From contig CM019830.1 of the NCBI GenBank assembly GCA_009763385.1, positions 94,738,649-94,802,648 of the forward strand: 64,000 bases of DNA, in the 5' to 3' direction. The position numbers and the translations under genes were made by a program. Numbering within the stretch: position 1 is the stretch's first letter; each line of letters begins with the position of its first letter. The notes beneath the pieces were generated by a model. The model searched no databases, was not told where the DNA came from, and worked only from the letters and a program-made list of their open reading frames with translations. Below are positions 30,431-41,902 of the stretch, in pieces. Source of the stretch: Coix lacryma-jobi var. lacryma-jobi (taxonomy: Eukaryota > Streptophyta > Magnoliopsida > Poales > Poaceae).

Positions 30431-33400
30431 ATGGCTCGCCTCCTCCTCCTCCTCCTCGCCTTCCTCTTCTCCACTGCCGCGTTCTGCTCGCCCGACGCCT
30501 CCGCCGCTGAGGATCCGCTCATCGAGCAGGTGGTCGGTGACGGCGCAGCCGACGAGCTGCAGCTGAACGCTGAGGCGCACTTCGCGAGCTTCGTCCGGCG
30601 GTTCGGCAAGACCTACGGCGACGACGAAGAGCGCGCGCACCGGATGTCCGTGTTCAAGGCCAACCTTGTCCTCGCGCGGCGCCACCAGCGGCTCGACCCC
30701 ACGGCGGTGCACGGGGTCACCAAGTTCTCTGACCTCACCCCCGCCGAGTTCCGGCGGCAGTTCCTCGGCCTCCGGCGCTCCTCCGGGCGGGACCTGCTCA
30801 AGGGGTCGGCGCATGAGGCGCCCATCCTCCCCACCGACGGCCTCCCGACCGACTTCGACTGGCGTGAACACGGCGCCGTCGGACCCGTCAAGGACCAGGT
30901 CCTGTGCACGCCGTCCTTGATTCTTCCTTTCCTATTCGCTCATCAATGGGCGATGGCCAGAGTTTATCGATTTGTTTTGATTTAGAGTGGATTTCTTTGT
31001 TGGCAGGGCTCCTGCGGGTCGTGTTGGTCGTTCAGCACATCGGGGGCGCTGGAGGGGGCGCACTACCTCGCCACCGGCATGCTCGAGGTGCTCAGCGAGC
31101 AGCAGATGGTCGACTGCGACCACGAGGTATATATCCACCACATACCTACTTGCGAGTAGCTCTCGTTGATCAATACGTACAATACTACTCGTACATCGGA
31201 TTCTCATTCTTGTTCTATTGGACCAAAACGATGATGGGAGAATATTCCCCTGGGTTATCGTGTGTTGCCTTCCGCTGCGGTGATGCCATTTTAATTCTCC
31301 AGGAGCAGGTCTTTTGGACTGTGACGGAGGTTCAATAGAGGAGCAGCCTCCAACGGCAGCGAATCTAGGTAAAAGTTTCGAAAAAGCTAAATTTAAACTA
31401 TTTTAATAAAATTAAAGTCTAAATTTTTCTTTGTACTATCATCTTTCATCTCAAATTCATTCTAACCTTAGAATGTGGCGATCCGGGACCCTCGTTACCT
31501 TCACCGCATATTATCCGGGACCCGGTAGGCATGGAACTCAACGAGGGAGGAACAGTGGCGGAGCTCATGAATCTCGACACCTAGGGCCACTATCTAAGCA
31601 CCTAAACAACCCAAGCTCAGCCATGTACAGATAATTCACAAAAGCGAACCAAAAGATGCATAGTTTAGTGTTACGTATCAATTCCCCGCTTAATAATACA
31701 ACAAATTTGGTAAAACAATAACACAGTCAAAATAAGTATAAAATGATTTGCTTATGCCTTTGGGCTTTATCCTGCACTCCTGTATCTGGATCAACAGCCT
31801 GCTACTTAGGCCAAAAACAACTGAAAACAAAGTTGGAAATGAAACATTTAACATTGCATATTTAGAAATTAGGAACAAGTGAACGATCTGCTGATTGCTA
31901 GTGCTAGCTTGCTCTGGGCGGCCGCGGCGTGTGTAATTGGTCTGCAGTGCTGGAGGCCAAAAGCTGTTGGTCAGGTTGTGCTGTGCGTTTTGCCTTTGTT
32001 ACAGCCTGCATCAGACAATAACAATGTAGGAGTCGCTGGCCCTTGGCCGTTTGGGACAGGCCGCCTGACCCGGCCGTCCCTGCAGCGTACCGGCGCCGCA
32101 CACCCTTACCAGCGCCAATATGGCCGCGCGCCGCCGGCTGCCGGGTCTCCTTGAAGTAGCAGCACCGCTGACTATGCTCGTTAAGCCTCTCGCCCTATTC
32201 TTTTGTCCTTGTCAGCCGACCTATCAGCCGTACTTCGGTTTATTCTCTCTTACAGAACACTATTCAAACAGCCGAAATCAGCCATACAAACGACTAGCTA
32301 AACAACACCCCTGATGTGGTCGTTCCGCCGCTCGATTTTGGCCAGCAGAACACTGGCGTTCGATTTGGCCAACGCTAGCGGCGGACGCTACATGATTCGG
32401 CGCTGGGGTTCTCAATTGGAAGGAGCGCAAGTAGAAGACAAGGCAGAGCAGGCTGTTGCTGGGCTGCAGCACAAAGAATGATTGGGCCAAAGGTTTGGCC
32501 ACCACCATTGAGCCCTGAAACTTGAAGGGTGCTAAGTGGGGTTTTTGGGCCACGCCTAGTGCCAGGCCCATATCCGTGGCACGTGCCCATACCGTGTGGT
32601 GTCGAGCTGGCCTATTGAACATCAGCGTATAGGACCCATCTAAAGGACGAACCTGTCTCCATACATTGGAGATGCCCTTATGAATTTTTTATGTTTTGGT
32701 TGTAAGGGATAAGTATGAAAATTGTAATATTCTAAAACAACTTATGGAGAAAATATAAATCTAATTTCTAGAAAAAGAAAAAATAATACTATGTAGGACT
32801 ACATGAAAGCTATTTTTTTAAAAAATAGAGTAGATGCTCGCATATATTTAAGTATATTCACCTGTATGAAAATACGTACACACTCTACTCTATGACCCAC
32901 CTTCGAAAGACCTCTACCCTATGACCCACTTTTGAAAGACTAAGCCGATAAATCTCAAGGTTAAGGAAGTCAATGTAGGCGTCCCACTGGTCCCAGGCCA
33001 CGTCATTTACCATTAGAATAATAACACGTTAAATCCTAAAATAAATTAAAAAATATATATAAACACCTGTATCAACTCAAGGACTTGATTTGAATATGGG
33101 TGAATAGGTTCTCCTACCAGAAATCTAACCACGTAAGCTACTCTTAGTGCAAAAGAAAGCTACAAGCGTACAAATTGATTCTTGAGCATTTTACGGATGC
33201 CCCACTAAAAAAGTTTGAAATTCTAGATTTGCCAAAATTAAAAATGAAAGTTATGGCGCCTAACATCTAACATCTAGATCAGCCTGGGCATTCGGTTAAC
33301 CGAAACCGATCGGTTCGGTTCCTCGGTTTCCTATGGAATTCGGTTACCTCTAAACTGTTAACGGATCGGTTCTTCTGAGAAGTGAGAACCGAGGGATTCG

Positions 33401-35912
33401 GTTTCAGTTCTTTTCGGTTCGGTTTCGGTTGTCACCGAACTAACCGATTCTTTAGTAAGCATTCACAAATACACAAATCGATGAAAAAATCAGAAAAAAA
33501 ACATCGGGTTGCTGCTCCCCGCCGAAACCTTCGAGCGCCGGTGCCCACAACCGCTTGAGAGGGCAGGCGGCAGGCCTCACTGCCGAAGGCCCCCAGCCTC
33601 AGGACCTCCACAGCTCCATCTCGTGCACCGCAGGGGGGCGCTACCACCGCCGCCGCCAACAGGAGGTTCGCCGCCGCTGACCCGCGCTCGCGGGAGGTTT
33701 ACCGCCGCCGCCGTCGTGTTTCCTCTTGGAGGCCTGAGCTGCAGACGCCGTGGTGGAGAGGGAGCAGCGAGGCAGAGAGTGGGGGTGTCGGGAGAGTGGC
33801 GGCGCATGAAGGAGAAGGAGAGAGCCGTGCGAGCTAGTGGCGGCGGAGGAGGGAAGGAGATAAGGAGGCGTGCGGTGCAGGAGCTTGTGCGGTGCGGGAG
33901 GAGACAGGAGTTGCCGAGTTGGTGGCGGCGGGGGAGGGGAAGGAGTGGTCGAGTGAATCTGGTGAGTTGAATTAGGGTAGAGAGTTTATATATGTAGCTA
34001 TTGGTCTGGGCTTGTTTCTTTCTTTTACTGGGCCTTAGCGATTATTTTGGTTTTTCGGTTAACTGAGCCCAATAACCGAATTAACCCTGCTTATTTCGGT
34101 TACCTAGAAATAGGAACCGAATTAGGAACCGAAATATTCGGTTTTGGTTAGTTCGATTTTGGTTCCGGTTATTTCGGTTCGGTTCTCGGTTATTTTTTGC
34201 CCAGGGTTACATCTAGACTTCCTATCATTGCTGTCTACACGTGTGCTGTGTCAGCGAACACCTGCCACAACGCTTGTCCACATCACCGCCACCAGCTCGT
34301 GGACCACTCACCTCGCTACGCCCACGGGCCAGGAATTTCACCAGGAGAAGAGGATGTGAGTGAGGGCACGTTGAGTGGGCATTTTTTTTGTGCACAATAA
34401 CACTGTAGCACTTTTGTTGTTATTTGATAAACTTTATCCAAACATGGACTAACAGGCTCAAAAGATTCGTCTCGATATTTACAGACTAAAAGTATAATTA
34501 GTTATTTTTTACCTACATTTAATGCTCAATACATGTGTGTAAAGATTCGATGTGATGAGGAATCTTGAAATTTTTTGGGAACTGCACGTGGCCTCAGAAA
34601 GATGAGGATGTGAAGAGATGATGAAGTCAATGCGGAAAAAGAAGATTCAGGGGCAATATAGGTTAGGGTTGGTCAACGCGGATGTTGATAACCCTAAGTT
34701 CCTAAGGAGTAAATTGCAGTGCCACCTAGGTCATTGACAGGTCCGGACCCAAAAACACATCAATGGAAGGCTGTTATATGGTGTAATTAAATTTTTTGGA
34801 TTGTTAATTGACTAAAATTAATGAGTAATAGTAAAAGATCGTTAGGCTGGACCCAGGCTGCAGCAAGGACAGTCAGGGTCCTAGGTCCGGCACCGGTCAT
34901 GGGGGATGGGTATAGTACATTGGGCAATGTAGCTTTTTTGGTGGTAGATCTAGAATTTTAAACTTTTTAGTGGCTCACAGTTAGACTCTTGATACTTCGA
35001 TTGTATCCACATTTTGGTGTATTAAGTAAATGTGGATAGTTGTTAGCCACAATAAGCTTTTCTTTGTTGGAAATAAAGGTAGTAGCATTAAACATCTTCC
35101 AGTTTCTGCTTCTCTAGGGATGCAAGTGTCTAATTCGAAAATTTCTTCTCGTTTGTTTTGTACTATAGCATCAAGCCATCAACATCCAATGACTCAAATG
35201 GTATTTTAGTTTCAAGACGGTTGTGACTAAAAACTTGTACTACTGGCCCCATTTATAATCCCTATGCTCTATTGTTGTCCGAATTTTATAGTGTGATCCA
35301 TCAGAACCGCGCTCATGTGACTCTGGATGCAATGGTGGCTTGATGACTACAGCTTTTAGCTATCTCAAGAAAGTTGGTGGCCTAGAGAGAGAGAAAGATT
35401 ATCCATATAATGGGATGGACGACAGCTGCAAGTTTGACAAGTCCAAAGTTGTTGCTCAAGTGAACAATTTCAGTGTTGTATCTGTTAATGAAGACCAAAT
35501 TGCTGCTAATTTGGTTAAACATGGTCCACTCGCAAGTAAGGATTAAAAAACATTTGATCATTGTAGTTGTCACAATTAGCCTACGAATATAACCCTATAT
35601 TATCATCCTTTGTTTTGTGCAGTTGGTATCAATGCAGTCTTCATGCAGACATACATTGGTGGTGTGTCATGCCCATACATTTGTGGACGACATCTGGATC
35701 ACGGTGTTCTTTTGGTCGGCTATGGATCGTCTGGTTATGCGCCAATCCGCTTCAAGGAAAAGCCGTACTGGATTATAAAGAACTCCTGGGGTGAGAACTG
35801 GGGTGAGAATGGATACTACAAGATTTGTAGGGGTCCACATGTGCAAAATAAGTGTGGTGTTGATTCCATGGTCTCTACTGTGACTGCCATTCATAGCTCT
35901 AAGAAGGAATAG
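30431..35912 (+). CDS. Papain-like cysteine protease, RD19/cathepsin F type (four exons, 373 aa)
   Basis: Exons: 30431-30898, 31007-31126, 35292-35535 and 35623-35912, all with GT-AG introns and phases that join in frame (1122 bases). The N-terminus is a signal peptide (MARLLLLLLAFLFSTAAF). An inhibitor I29 prodomain (HFASFVRRFGKTYGDDEERAHRMSVFKANL) follows. The mature enzyme starts near LPTDFDWREHGAVGPVKDQ. Catalytic Cys is in GSCGSCWSFST, His in LDHGVLLVGYG, Asn in IIKNSWGENWGENGYY. The oxyanion-hole Gln is the last codon of exon 1. The segment CDPSEPRSCDSGCNGGL is typical of RD19 proteins, and the length fits them (about 365-375). Known family: vacuolar or lysosomal-type proteases in stress and senescence. 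Exons 1-2 are very GC-rich, exons 3-4 AT-rich. Intron 2 is 4165 bp and full of repeats. No lesion is seen. Confidence 0.95.
31127..32814. other. Protease intron 2, 5' part
   Basis: Non-coding. 31480-31560 contains a short inverted motif (ATCCGGGACCC twice around a spacer). 31900-32140 is GC-rich without a credible frame. 32150-32310 and 32620-32680 have MITE-like words (for example CATTGGAGATGCCCTTA, the usual outer end of many grass MITEs), but I could not define element borders. Confidence 0.4.
32815..33150 (-). mobile_element. AU-SINE-like element in intron 2
   Basis: On the minus strand it starts near CGTGGTTAGATTTCTGGTAGG (A-box-like) followed by ATTCAAATCAAGTCC (B-box-like), as in tRNA-derived SINEs. 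The body carries the AU-SINE-like words CCTTGAGATTTATCGGC and CTTTCGAAGGTGGGTCATAG and ends in ATGCGAGCATC and a T/A-rich tail. A 29-bp segment (TATGACCCAC to GAAAGAC) is present twice. Moderately diverged. SINEs move using LINE enzymes and have no genes. Confidence 0.6.
33279..34208. mobile_element. Non-autonomous DNA transposon in intron 2 (930 bp, 9-bp target duplication)
   Basis: Ends: left TCAGCCTGGGCATTCGGTTA, right ...TTTTTTGCCCAGGGTT. The inverted core is CCTGGGCA/TGCCCAGG, and many CGGTTCGGTT words follow at both ends. A direct 9-bp repeat, acatctaga, flanks it (33270-33278 and 34209-34217). A 9-bp duplication suggests a Mutator-like element. The middle (33500-33960) is GC-rich and holds a 153-codon frame of biased composition, which could be captured host sequence as in Pack-MULEs. 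No transposase. Confidence 0.7.
34385..34597. mobile_element. MITE-like element in intron 2
   Basis: Carries the words CTGTAGCACTTTTG, GGCTCAAAAGATTCGTCTCG, ATTTAATGCTC and AAGATTCGATGTGATG in the order found in a very common grass MITE family. Ends are frayed and no target duplication was identified. Confidence 0.6.
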
Positions 35913-36815
35913 AAGCCTATTGGTCCTATTGCCCGTACATACCGCTACATTTCATTCGATCTTTCACTAGAACTCTTGTCATTGAGGGCAGCCTATGGTA
36001 TTATGTGAAATTGTTTTCAATGGCTCTAATGTTTGTTTGGGTTGGTTTAGTATGTATGCTTCTATGACCAGAATAGTCATTGGGCATGGGACTTGCATTG
36101 TTTTAGCATTGGTAATGTTTATAAAATATCAAGTGTTTGAACATTTGCTAAAAATATGGTACAGATCAAAAACATGTATCTTATTTCTTTACATGGGCCA
36201 GAGAGAATTGTTCATTCCGAAACACACAAGAACAAGTGTTTTCAATAGTACCTACAATTCTGAATGGCAACGCCATGGATTGACATGTTCATGAGATCTA
36301 TTGTGTTAAGAAGAATTATGGTACTCTTTTTATGCATAATAGCCACAAAAATACAGATATGACATTGTGGCTACGGTAAAGCTGGAGTGCTCTATTATGT
36401 AGTACATTGGTCAATTTTTGACAGCAGAAGGTGTCAACCTTCAGTCAAGCAAATTGCATAATAAAAACTCATATGCTTGTGTCTGCAACCTCTGTCTCTT
36501 AGGGCATATACAACCTACAGTTAGCTCATCATCCGTAAGTTTGTAGAATATGATGTATAGACAGTCAGACAGCTCACACATTGAACTGTCTGTTTGATTG
36601 TCTATAAGTTATTTATTAATTTTATGTAGCTATGATCAATCGTGAGTACAATACTGATTTGATACAAAATATTTAATGATCAATCAATGTACTAATATAT
36701 TTCTATTTGATACAAAATAGATCAAGCATAAATAAGATGAACATAATTACAATACTTTTTAGAACCATTACTATAAATAAGATATATATATATATATAAT
36801 AATGTAATATATTAG
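35913..36815. other. 3' flank of the protease gene and AT-rich intergenic DNA
   Basis: The first 200-300 bases are the likely 3' UTR; there is no clear AATAAA, and an A-rich TTTATAAAATATC lies at about 36118. 36499-36620 resembles a worn hAT-type MITE (AGGGCATATACAACCTAC; CTGTCTGTTTGATTGTCTAT facing an inverted-looking partner). 36780-36800 is a TA dinucleotide run. Confidence 0.4.
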
Positions 36816-37410
36816 TGTTAGCACATTATGTTTTCATATTAATATGTCAAAGGTTGCGGTCCTTATATTTTTGTTTTTCAGTTTCATACCTCTCCATATC
36901 CCATGTAATCTCTATATATACCCTAGTCTGATTAATAAAAAATAGTGTTGAGTAATTCCTCCAATATGGTATTAGAGAGGCTACGATCTGTTTGTTTCCG
37001 CTCTCCCTAAGCGACACCGCTGGCCGTCGATCTTCTCCCGACGCCGTGCATTCACTGCACCGCCGTTCCTTCCCACACGCTGCTCCTTCCCATGTGCTGC
37101 TCTCAACCACGCTCCGGTCTCCCTTCTGCTATCATGTCGTCGAACACCGAACTGTAGCAAGTGGCCATGGAGGCAATCACTACCACTAAAGCTGCAACTC
37201 CCCAAACTCAAGAGGCCATTGTTTGGGCAGATGCTGCCACTGCTCAAGCAGAAGCGGCCGACCAGCGTGTCGTGGACTACGAGATAGCCGAGCAAGCTCA
37301 ACTTCATGCTCAGGCCATCGCGGTGGTCAATTTCAAGATGATGATCCTCCTCGTCCTTGAGCAGACGTTCACGTTCTACTGTTGTTGGCATTCTCTCTAA
37401 TTTGGAGGAG
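36816..37410 (+). mobile_element. Ale/Retrofit-like copia fragment (short LTR, PBS, leader, gag remnant)
   Basis: A short LTR-like segment runs from TGTTAGCACATT (about 36816) to ATTCCTCCA at 36962. It includes a TATA-like CTCTATATATACCC at about 36910-36923. ATGGTATTAGAGAGG (36965-36979) follows, resembling the tRNA-Met primer site. The layout (LTR about 150 bp, CTCTATATATACC box) matches the Ale/Retrofit lineage. A gag-like start ATG at about 37132 hits a stop after seven codons; an alanine-rich frame (37161-37400) follows. No second LTR or pol seen. Confidence 0.5.
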
Positions 37411-38967
37411 AATTGTTGTTTGAATATTGGTGTACTTTTGAGGCGTGAAAGCATAGTAGCAACTCCTAATCCATCATAAGATTTCAACTAATGTTTGCTA
37501 AGGGACTAGCAAAGGTTAAGCTCAGGAGAACTTGTTGACGGTAGTTAACTCCTATTTTAAACCGTCAACTAACCCCATAAATGACTTGATTGATTCAAAG
37601 AGTATAGCTGTAGGGTTTGATTCTAACGAGTTTCATGAGTTGTGTTGTTCTCACTTGTTTTGCAGGATATTCAATATTTTATCATAAGAAAGTATCTCAA
37701 GTGAAGAATCAGAGCACACCATCGTGTAGAGCTCATTGAGACGATCAAAACGGACATATCATCTGCCATATTTGGAGTCCCGGAGCGAGAGTCATCGATG
37801 AATACAACTTGGAAGACTCTAGAACACTCTAGAAGCATTATCCATACAAAGTCCAAGGGTGTAACAAACAAGATTTCATCAGCTACAGTAAACCATCATT
37901 ATCCAGGGACCAGACAGGAAGATAATGACAAAGAATCTAACCACGCCACAACTAGTTGTGCAAACCAATCGAAAAGGGACACTAGGAGGATAAGGAAGGT
38001 TCCAGCAGACTCCCGACCAAAGGGGGAGGCTGGCGGCGCCAGGGGGAGGCCGGCCGACCTCAATGTTGGCAGTTCTTAGCGTCACACTATTGCTAGGTTG
38101 TCACCACTAGCAGCAACACATAGAATTGGTTGGTTGGTATATATGAGCACACAAAAAAAGATCCGCAAGCGCACGGATACCGTTATAGCTTTCACCCGAA
38201 GGTTTTAATATCGTATCCACAGGGAAATGTGTGAGATCAACTACGTCCTAACTTAACCAGATAGGATAAAGGAGTGGTAGTAGAAACTAAAGTAGAAACA
38301 AGATAAAGTGAAAACAAGATTACAAGGAAAGGGAATAGAAATCTAGTATAAGGTTGATAATAGGAGTATAGAGAGGATAACTTGGGATTCTCTAGTTCCG
38401 ACCTAGGCAAGGAACTATGTATTCTATGATTCAACTGGGGACATTACGAATAGAAGGCCTGCATCGAGAGTACAACCCAACTAGGTAACTACGGTCCTGC
38501 TCGGCCTATAAATGGGGAGGTGGTGTACAGAGGATTCAACGGGTCTATAAGAGTCACACCAGCGAGCTACCACCTAAATAAACCCGGCCTATAGGGTAGA
38601 TCTACGAGTAACTCTAGCCTAAGCACCATGCTTACACAACGAATTATATTCTAACCTAATGCATTAGATTAAAATACTCAAAAGAGACTCATGACCAGAA
38701 GAATAATATAAACAAGAATCTTACTTGAATCAAAAGTTGATCACTCGAGGCATCTCAGGAGCAAACTCGAGAAGAGCATGATCCTGCTGAAGTACAACCG
38801 GAGGAAGAAGCACCGACAGGCGGACATCTCCTCCAAACTCCTCCCTCGTTCTCCATCTCTCTACTATCTAGAAGACTAGATCTAAACTAACTCTAGAGTT
38901 GAGAGGATATCCATTGGAGGGACACCTCTCATCTCGAAACCCTAACTTTTGCTCTGTAGGTAGATAA
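37411..38967. other. Repeat-derived DNA, partly LTR-retrotransposon-like
   Basis: 37411-38090 has no recognisable gene; it contains an inverted pair TTGACGGT (37535-37542) / ACCGTCAA (37561-37568). From about 38140 to 38480 the sequence (GATCCGCAAGCGCACGGATA, CGTTATAGCTTTCACCCGAA, CGTATCCACAGGGAAA) matches a motif I know from non-coding parts of grass gypsy elements; lineage uncertain. The last five bases, gataa, are the possible left target duplication of S3. Confidence 0.4.
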
Positions 38968-40047
38968 TGCGGATACATGGGTGTATGCCGGATCTTGAGA
39001 TGATGAGTGATTGTCAACTGGTATGATGCACATGTTCTTTGGCTTGTGTTGTGCAGGTGTCGAGCTCAGAGATGGTGATCGAAGGCAAGGTGAAGGTCAA
39101 GTAGAGACGTGTTGTGCCGATGGACCCGGAGCGGTGAAGGGCAGACGTGAGGCTTGGACTGACGGACCGGTGGCCTGAGGATCGGCCGTGGTGGCTGACA
39201 GCCTGGGACAGTGACAAGTGGAGACTTGCGGGTGGACGGGGTGCACGGGTCTTGCATCCCCTCTACGACGTCGGTTTGGTGGTTGAGCGACACAAAAACC
39301 ACCAGGTGGACAGTTTCCAGGTTTGGGCCTCAAAACCTAGGTGCGGCCGGTTTCCGAGTTTGGGCCACAAAACTCAGGTTGAGGACGGTTTCCAGGTTTG
39401 GGCCTCAAAACCTGGGCACTGGCGGGTTTCTGAGTTTGGGCCGCAAAACTCAGGCGATGGACGACAAGGTTTCCCGATTTTGGCCTCAAAACCGAGGGGA
39501 GGTCCGTGAAAAGGACGAGCGACGTGAGGTGGCATCCAGTGAGGTCGCATCGAGGCAAAGCTACCCGATGTGCGGGCGTGGCAGTCGGATCAACATCAAC
39601 TCGAGTTGGTCAGGAATACACTTAGGGTTAGCCTGCTCGCTCATTAGCAGCAGGGGTAGAAGGGGAATAATTGTATTAGGCTATATTAGGAGAGGCAACC
39701 CCTCCCTCCAAACTATCTCAGCCATTGCTATTTTCATTCTAGGGTTTCCTGCTCTCCCAGTCCCTGCTGTAGCTATTGAGATCCGCAGAGACGGTTTGAT
39801 CATACCTCTGTGTATTTGGATTTTGCGGAAATGGGACCGCATTCCCGTTGTCTTCTCGTGGGGACAAATTTCGGCTGGCAATCGTGATTGTGATTCACGT
39901 TTTGAACTTGTTCTTCGCGTTCTTCTTTTCTTCACGATTTTCCCGTCACTCGATCTCCCTCCTCGCTGCATCTTTTTCGAATCCACTTGAACCAACTTAT
40001 TCTTTGATGTGAGGAGAAATTTTCCACCAAAGGAAATTATCTCAATC
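38968..40047 (+). repeat. S3 5' LTR, part 1 (older SIRE-type element)
   Basis: Opens TGCGGATACATGGGTGTATG like S1 and S2 and follows them with many substitutions. It includes a five-unit version of the hairpin array (about 39315-39505). The LTR is broken at caatc (40043-40047) by a solo LTR and resumes at 41649. S3 runs in pieces to at least 63150 and is the host of the Tat element, two solo LTRs and a terminal gypsy element. Confidence 0.85.
39315..39505 (+). repeat. Diverged hairpin array in S3 LTR (five units)
   Basis: Units pair CCAGGTTT with AAAACCTAGG (one mismatch), CCGAGTTT with AAAACTCAGG (one mismatch), CCAGGTTT with AAAACCTGG (perfect), CTGAGTTT with AAAACTCAG (perfect, a stem not seen in S1/S2) and CCCGATTTT with AAAACCGAGG (imperfect). 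Loop core GGGCC(T/A/G)C is kept in the first four. Confidence 0.85.
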
Positions 40048-41643
40048 AGTTAGCGCAAAATCTGGTTCGCCGCGCCTCACACACAGCAAGCCGAAAAGCT
40101 AGCTTCAATCGGGTGCCCGGAGTATGTTGAATCCGGAGACGTGCCAGTCGGTTTGACCTGAAAACCAACAAGGGATAAAAATGTGAGAATACCTTTGGAA
40201 TATGCCGGGTGAGACCGGACAGTTCCATATGTACGGCTTTGAAAGCCAATCACGACGGCACACAGCTATAGAAGCTGTCTGTCAAAACAGGTTTATAAAG
40301 TCATTCGGCAAGTATAAAAGAAAGCATGTAAACATGTTAATTGCCGAGCGCATATGTAATAAAAGAAACAGGTAACTTGTAAATATAAATCTATTCAAAC
40401 AAAACATGCATAGGCTAATCCAACTAGTCTGTCGCACGTCTAGTCTTCATAAACCCGTCAAGCATAAACTTGAGCGAAGCTAATCCACCGCATGATACCA
40501 CTTGCTACAAATCTACACCACTCCTTATAATTAGATTAATCCACCGCATGATACAATCTAATTATAAGAACCTAAAACCATGCATATGTCTGAACAGATC
40601 TATATATACTCATTACTCAGGTAAGCTTAACCAAGATCAGCAAACTAGCCGAGTTGGGGTCCATGAAGAAGGAACATACAAACAAGCATGATCAAACCAA
40701 TCTAAAACCTGTATCTGCCGCACGATACCCAGTTCCACCAAAGCCTAACCGTGATTGACATGCATGAACCCACAACATGTGATAATCTAGATTGAAAGTT
40801 GATCCGGCCGTCATGATCTTATGATTAACAAAACACAAGCGAGCTTGTGAAACAAGGCCGAACAAAGATCAATCTAGATTGGGCAAAAGAGTGTTACAAG
40901 AATTAAATAATAAAACACATAACACATGATAACTTAAAGAATCTATTAGATCTGCCAAATCTAATAGTGCCGATAACTATTTTTACTCATGACTTAATCC
41001 GCCGCACGATACAAGGCACAAGCAAAAACCTCCCGTCATAAGCTTAAATCCACCGCACGATACTAAGCTTAACGAACGAGACTACTTGCATCATATCTAA
41101 ATCCACCGCATGATACTAGACATGATAACAAGGTTGCCGGGACTTACGGAGGTCGACGGATCGATGATTCCTCTCGAAGAACTCGATGACACGACTAAAG
41201 ACTCGAAGGTGGCACGGGGCCGGTTTGTATTGATATGGTTGTGAACAGTTTTACAATGGCGGGGGGTTTATATTTATACCCTGGGCGAAGCACGAGTCCT
41301 AGAAAACCACGATTTACAATGGTCAAGGGTTTATATTTATACCCTGGACGAAATATGAGTCCTAGACGATTACGATTTACATAATAAAATATGGAAAGAT
41401 ACAAATCCTATTCCTAATCTCTTCGGCGTCCTTCATCGTCACGTGTCTTCTCGTGCAAGCCGACTTTATTTGCAACCCGCATCTTCCGAATGGAGCCACC
41501 GCTTTGTAAAATAGCCGACCGCACAGGCATTCACCGAGATCCTGAGGACCAAATAGTCGCCCGATTGCTTGCCAAATCCTTTCTTCTCTGCTGGCTGGGC
41601 CCACTTGCCATATCCTTGTTCGTGCGAAAATCTGTTGTTAACA
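40048..41643 (-). mobile_element. Solo LTR (about 1.6 kb), probably gypsy, with target duplication caatc
   Basis: Flanked by caatc at 40043-40047 and 41644-41648, interrupting the S3 LTR at a place where S1 and S2 are continuous. On the minus strand it starts TGTTAACAACAG and ends GCTAACT, so the terminal CA has become CT. Six copies of a word like AATCCACCGCATGATAC are scattered over 40480-41120. No ORF of note. A related segment (GGGTTTATATTTATACCCTGG) occurs twice at 41266-41350. The internal region was lost by LTR-LTR recombination, or this is an LTR-only derivative. Confidence 0.75.
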
Positions 41644-41648
41644 CAATC

Positions 41649-41882
41649 CTCACGAACAAGTAGATCGGGTCGATTCAAGTTTCAGGGCACTTTTTCATTC
41701 CTACACCTTCCCTTTTGATTTCCTAGAGTTTGAGTTGATTTGAGCGGATGATTTCTTGGGGATAGTCTCCCAACTACCTCGTGATCATCTTCTCCAATTT
41801 TGGGATCAAGGGATTTTGATTTGGATTGAATTTGGGGAGATTTGGGAGAAGGGCGATTGAAATCGCCCTCCCTGAGTGATCG
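41649..41882 (+). repeat. S3 5' LTR, part 2
   Basis: Resumes the S-type LTR order (CCTCACG, AGATCG, TGATTTCTTGGGGATAG, TTGGGGAGATTTGGG) with strong divergence. It ends at gatcg (41878-41882), the likely target duplication of the Tat element; a second gatcg is at 56105-56109. Confidence 0.65.
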
Positions 41883-41902
41883 CAGACAGTCCACCACTCA
41901 GG

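Noticed and set aside
33509..33970. 153-codon frame in intron 2
   Set aside because: Low-complexity Arg/Gly/Pro-rich translation of GC-rich transposon DNA; reported only as part of the transposon.
34197..34400. Frame at the right edge of the intron 2 transposon
   Set aside because: Crosses the transposon border and its target duplication.
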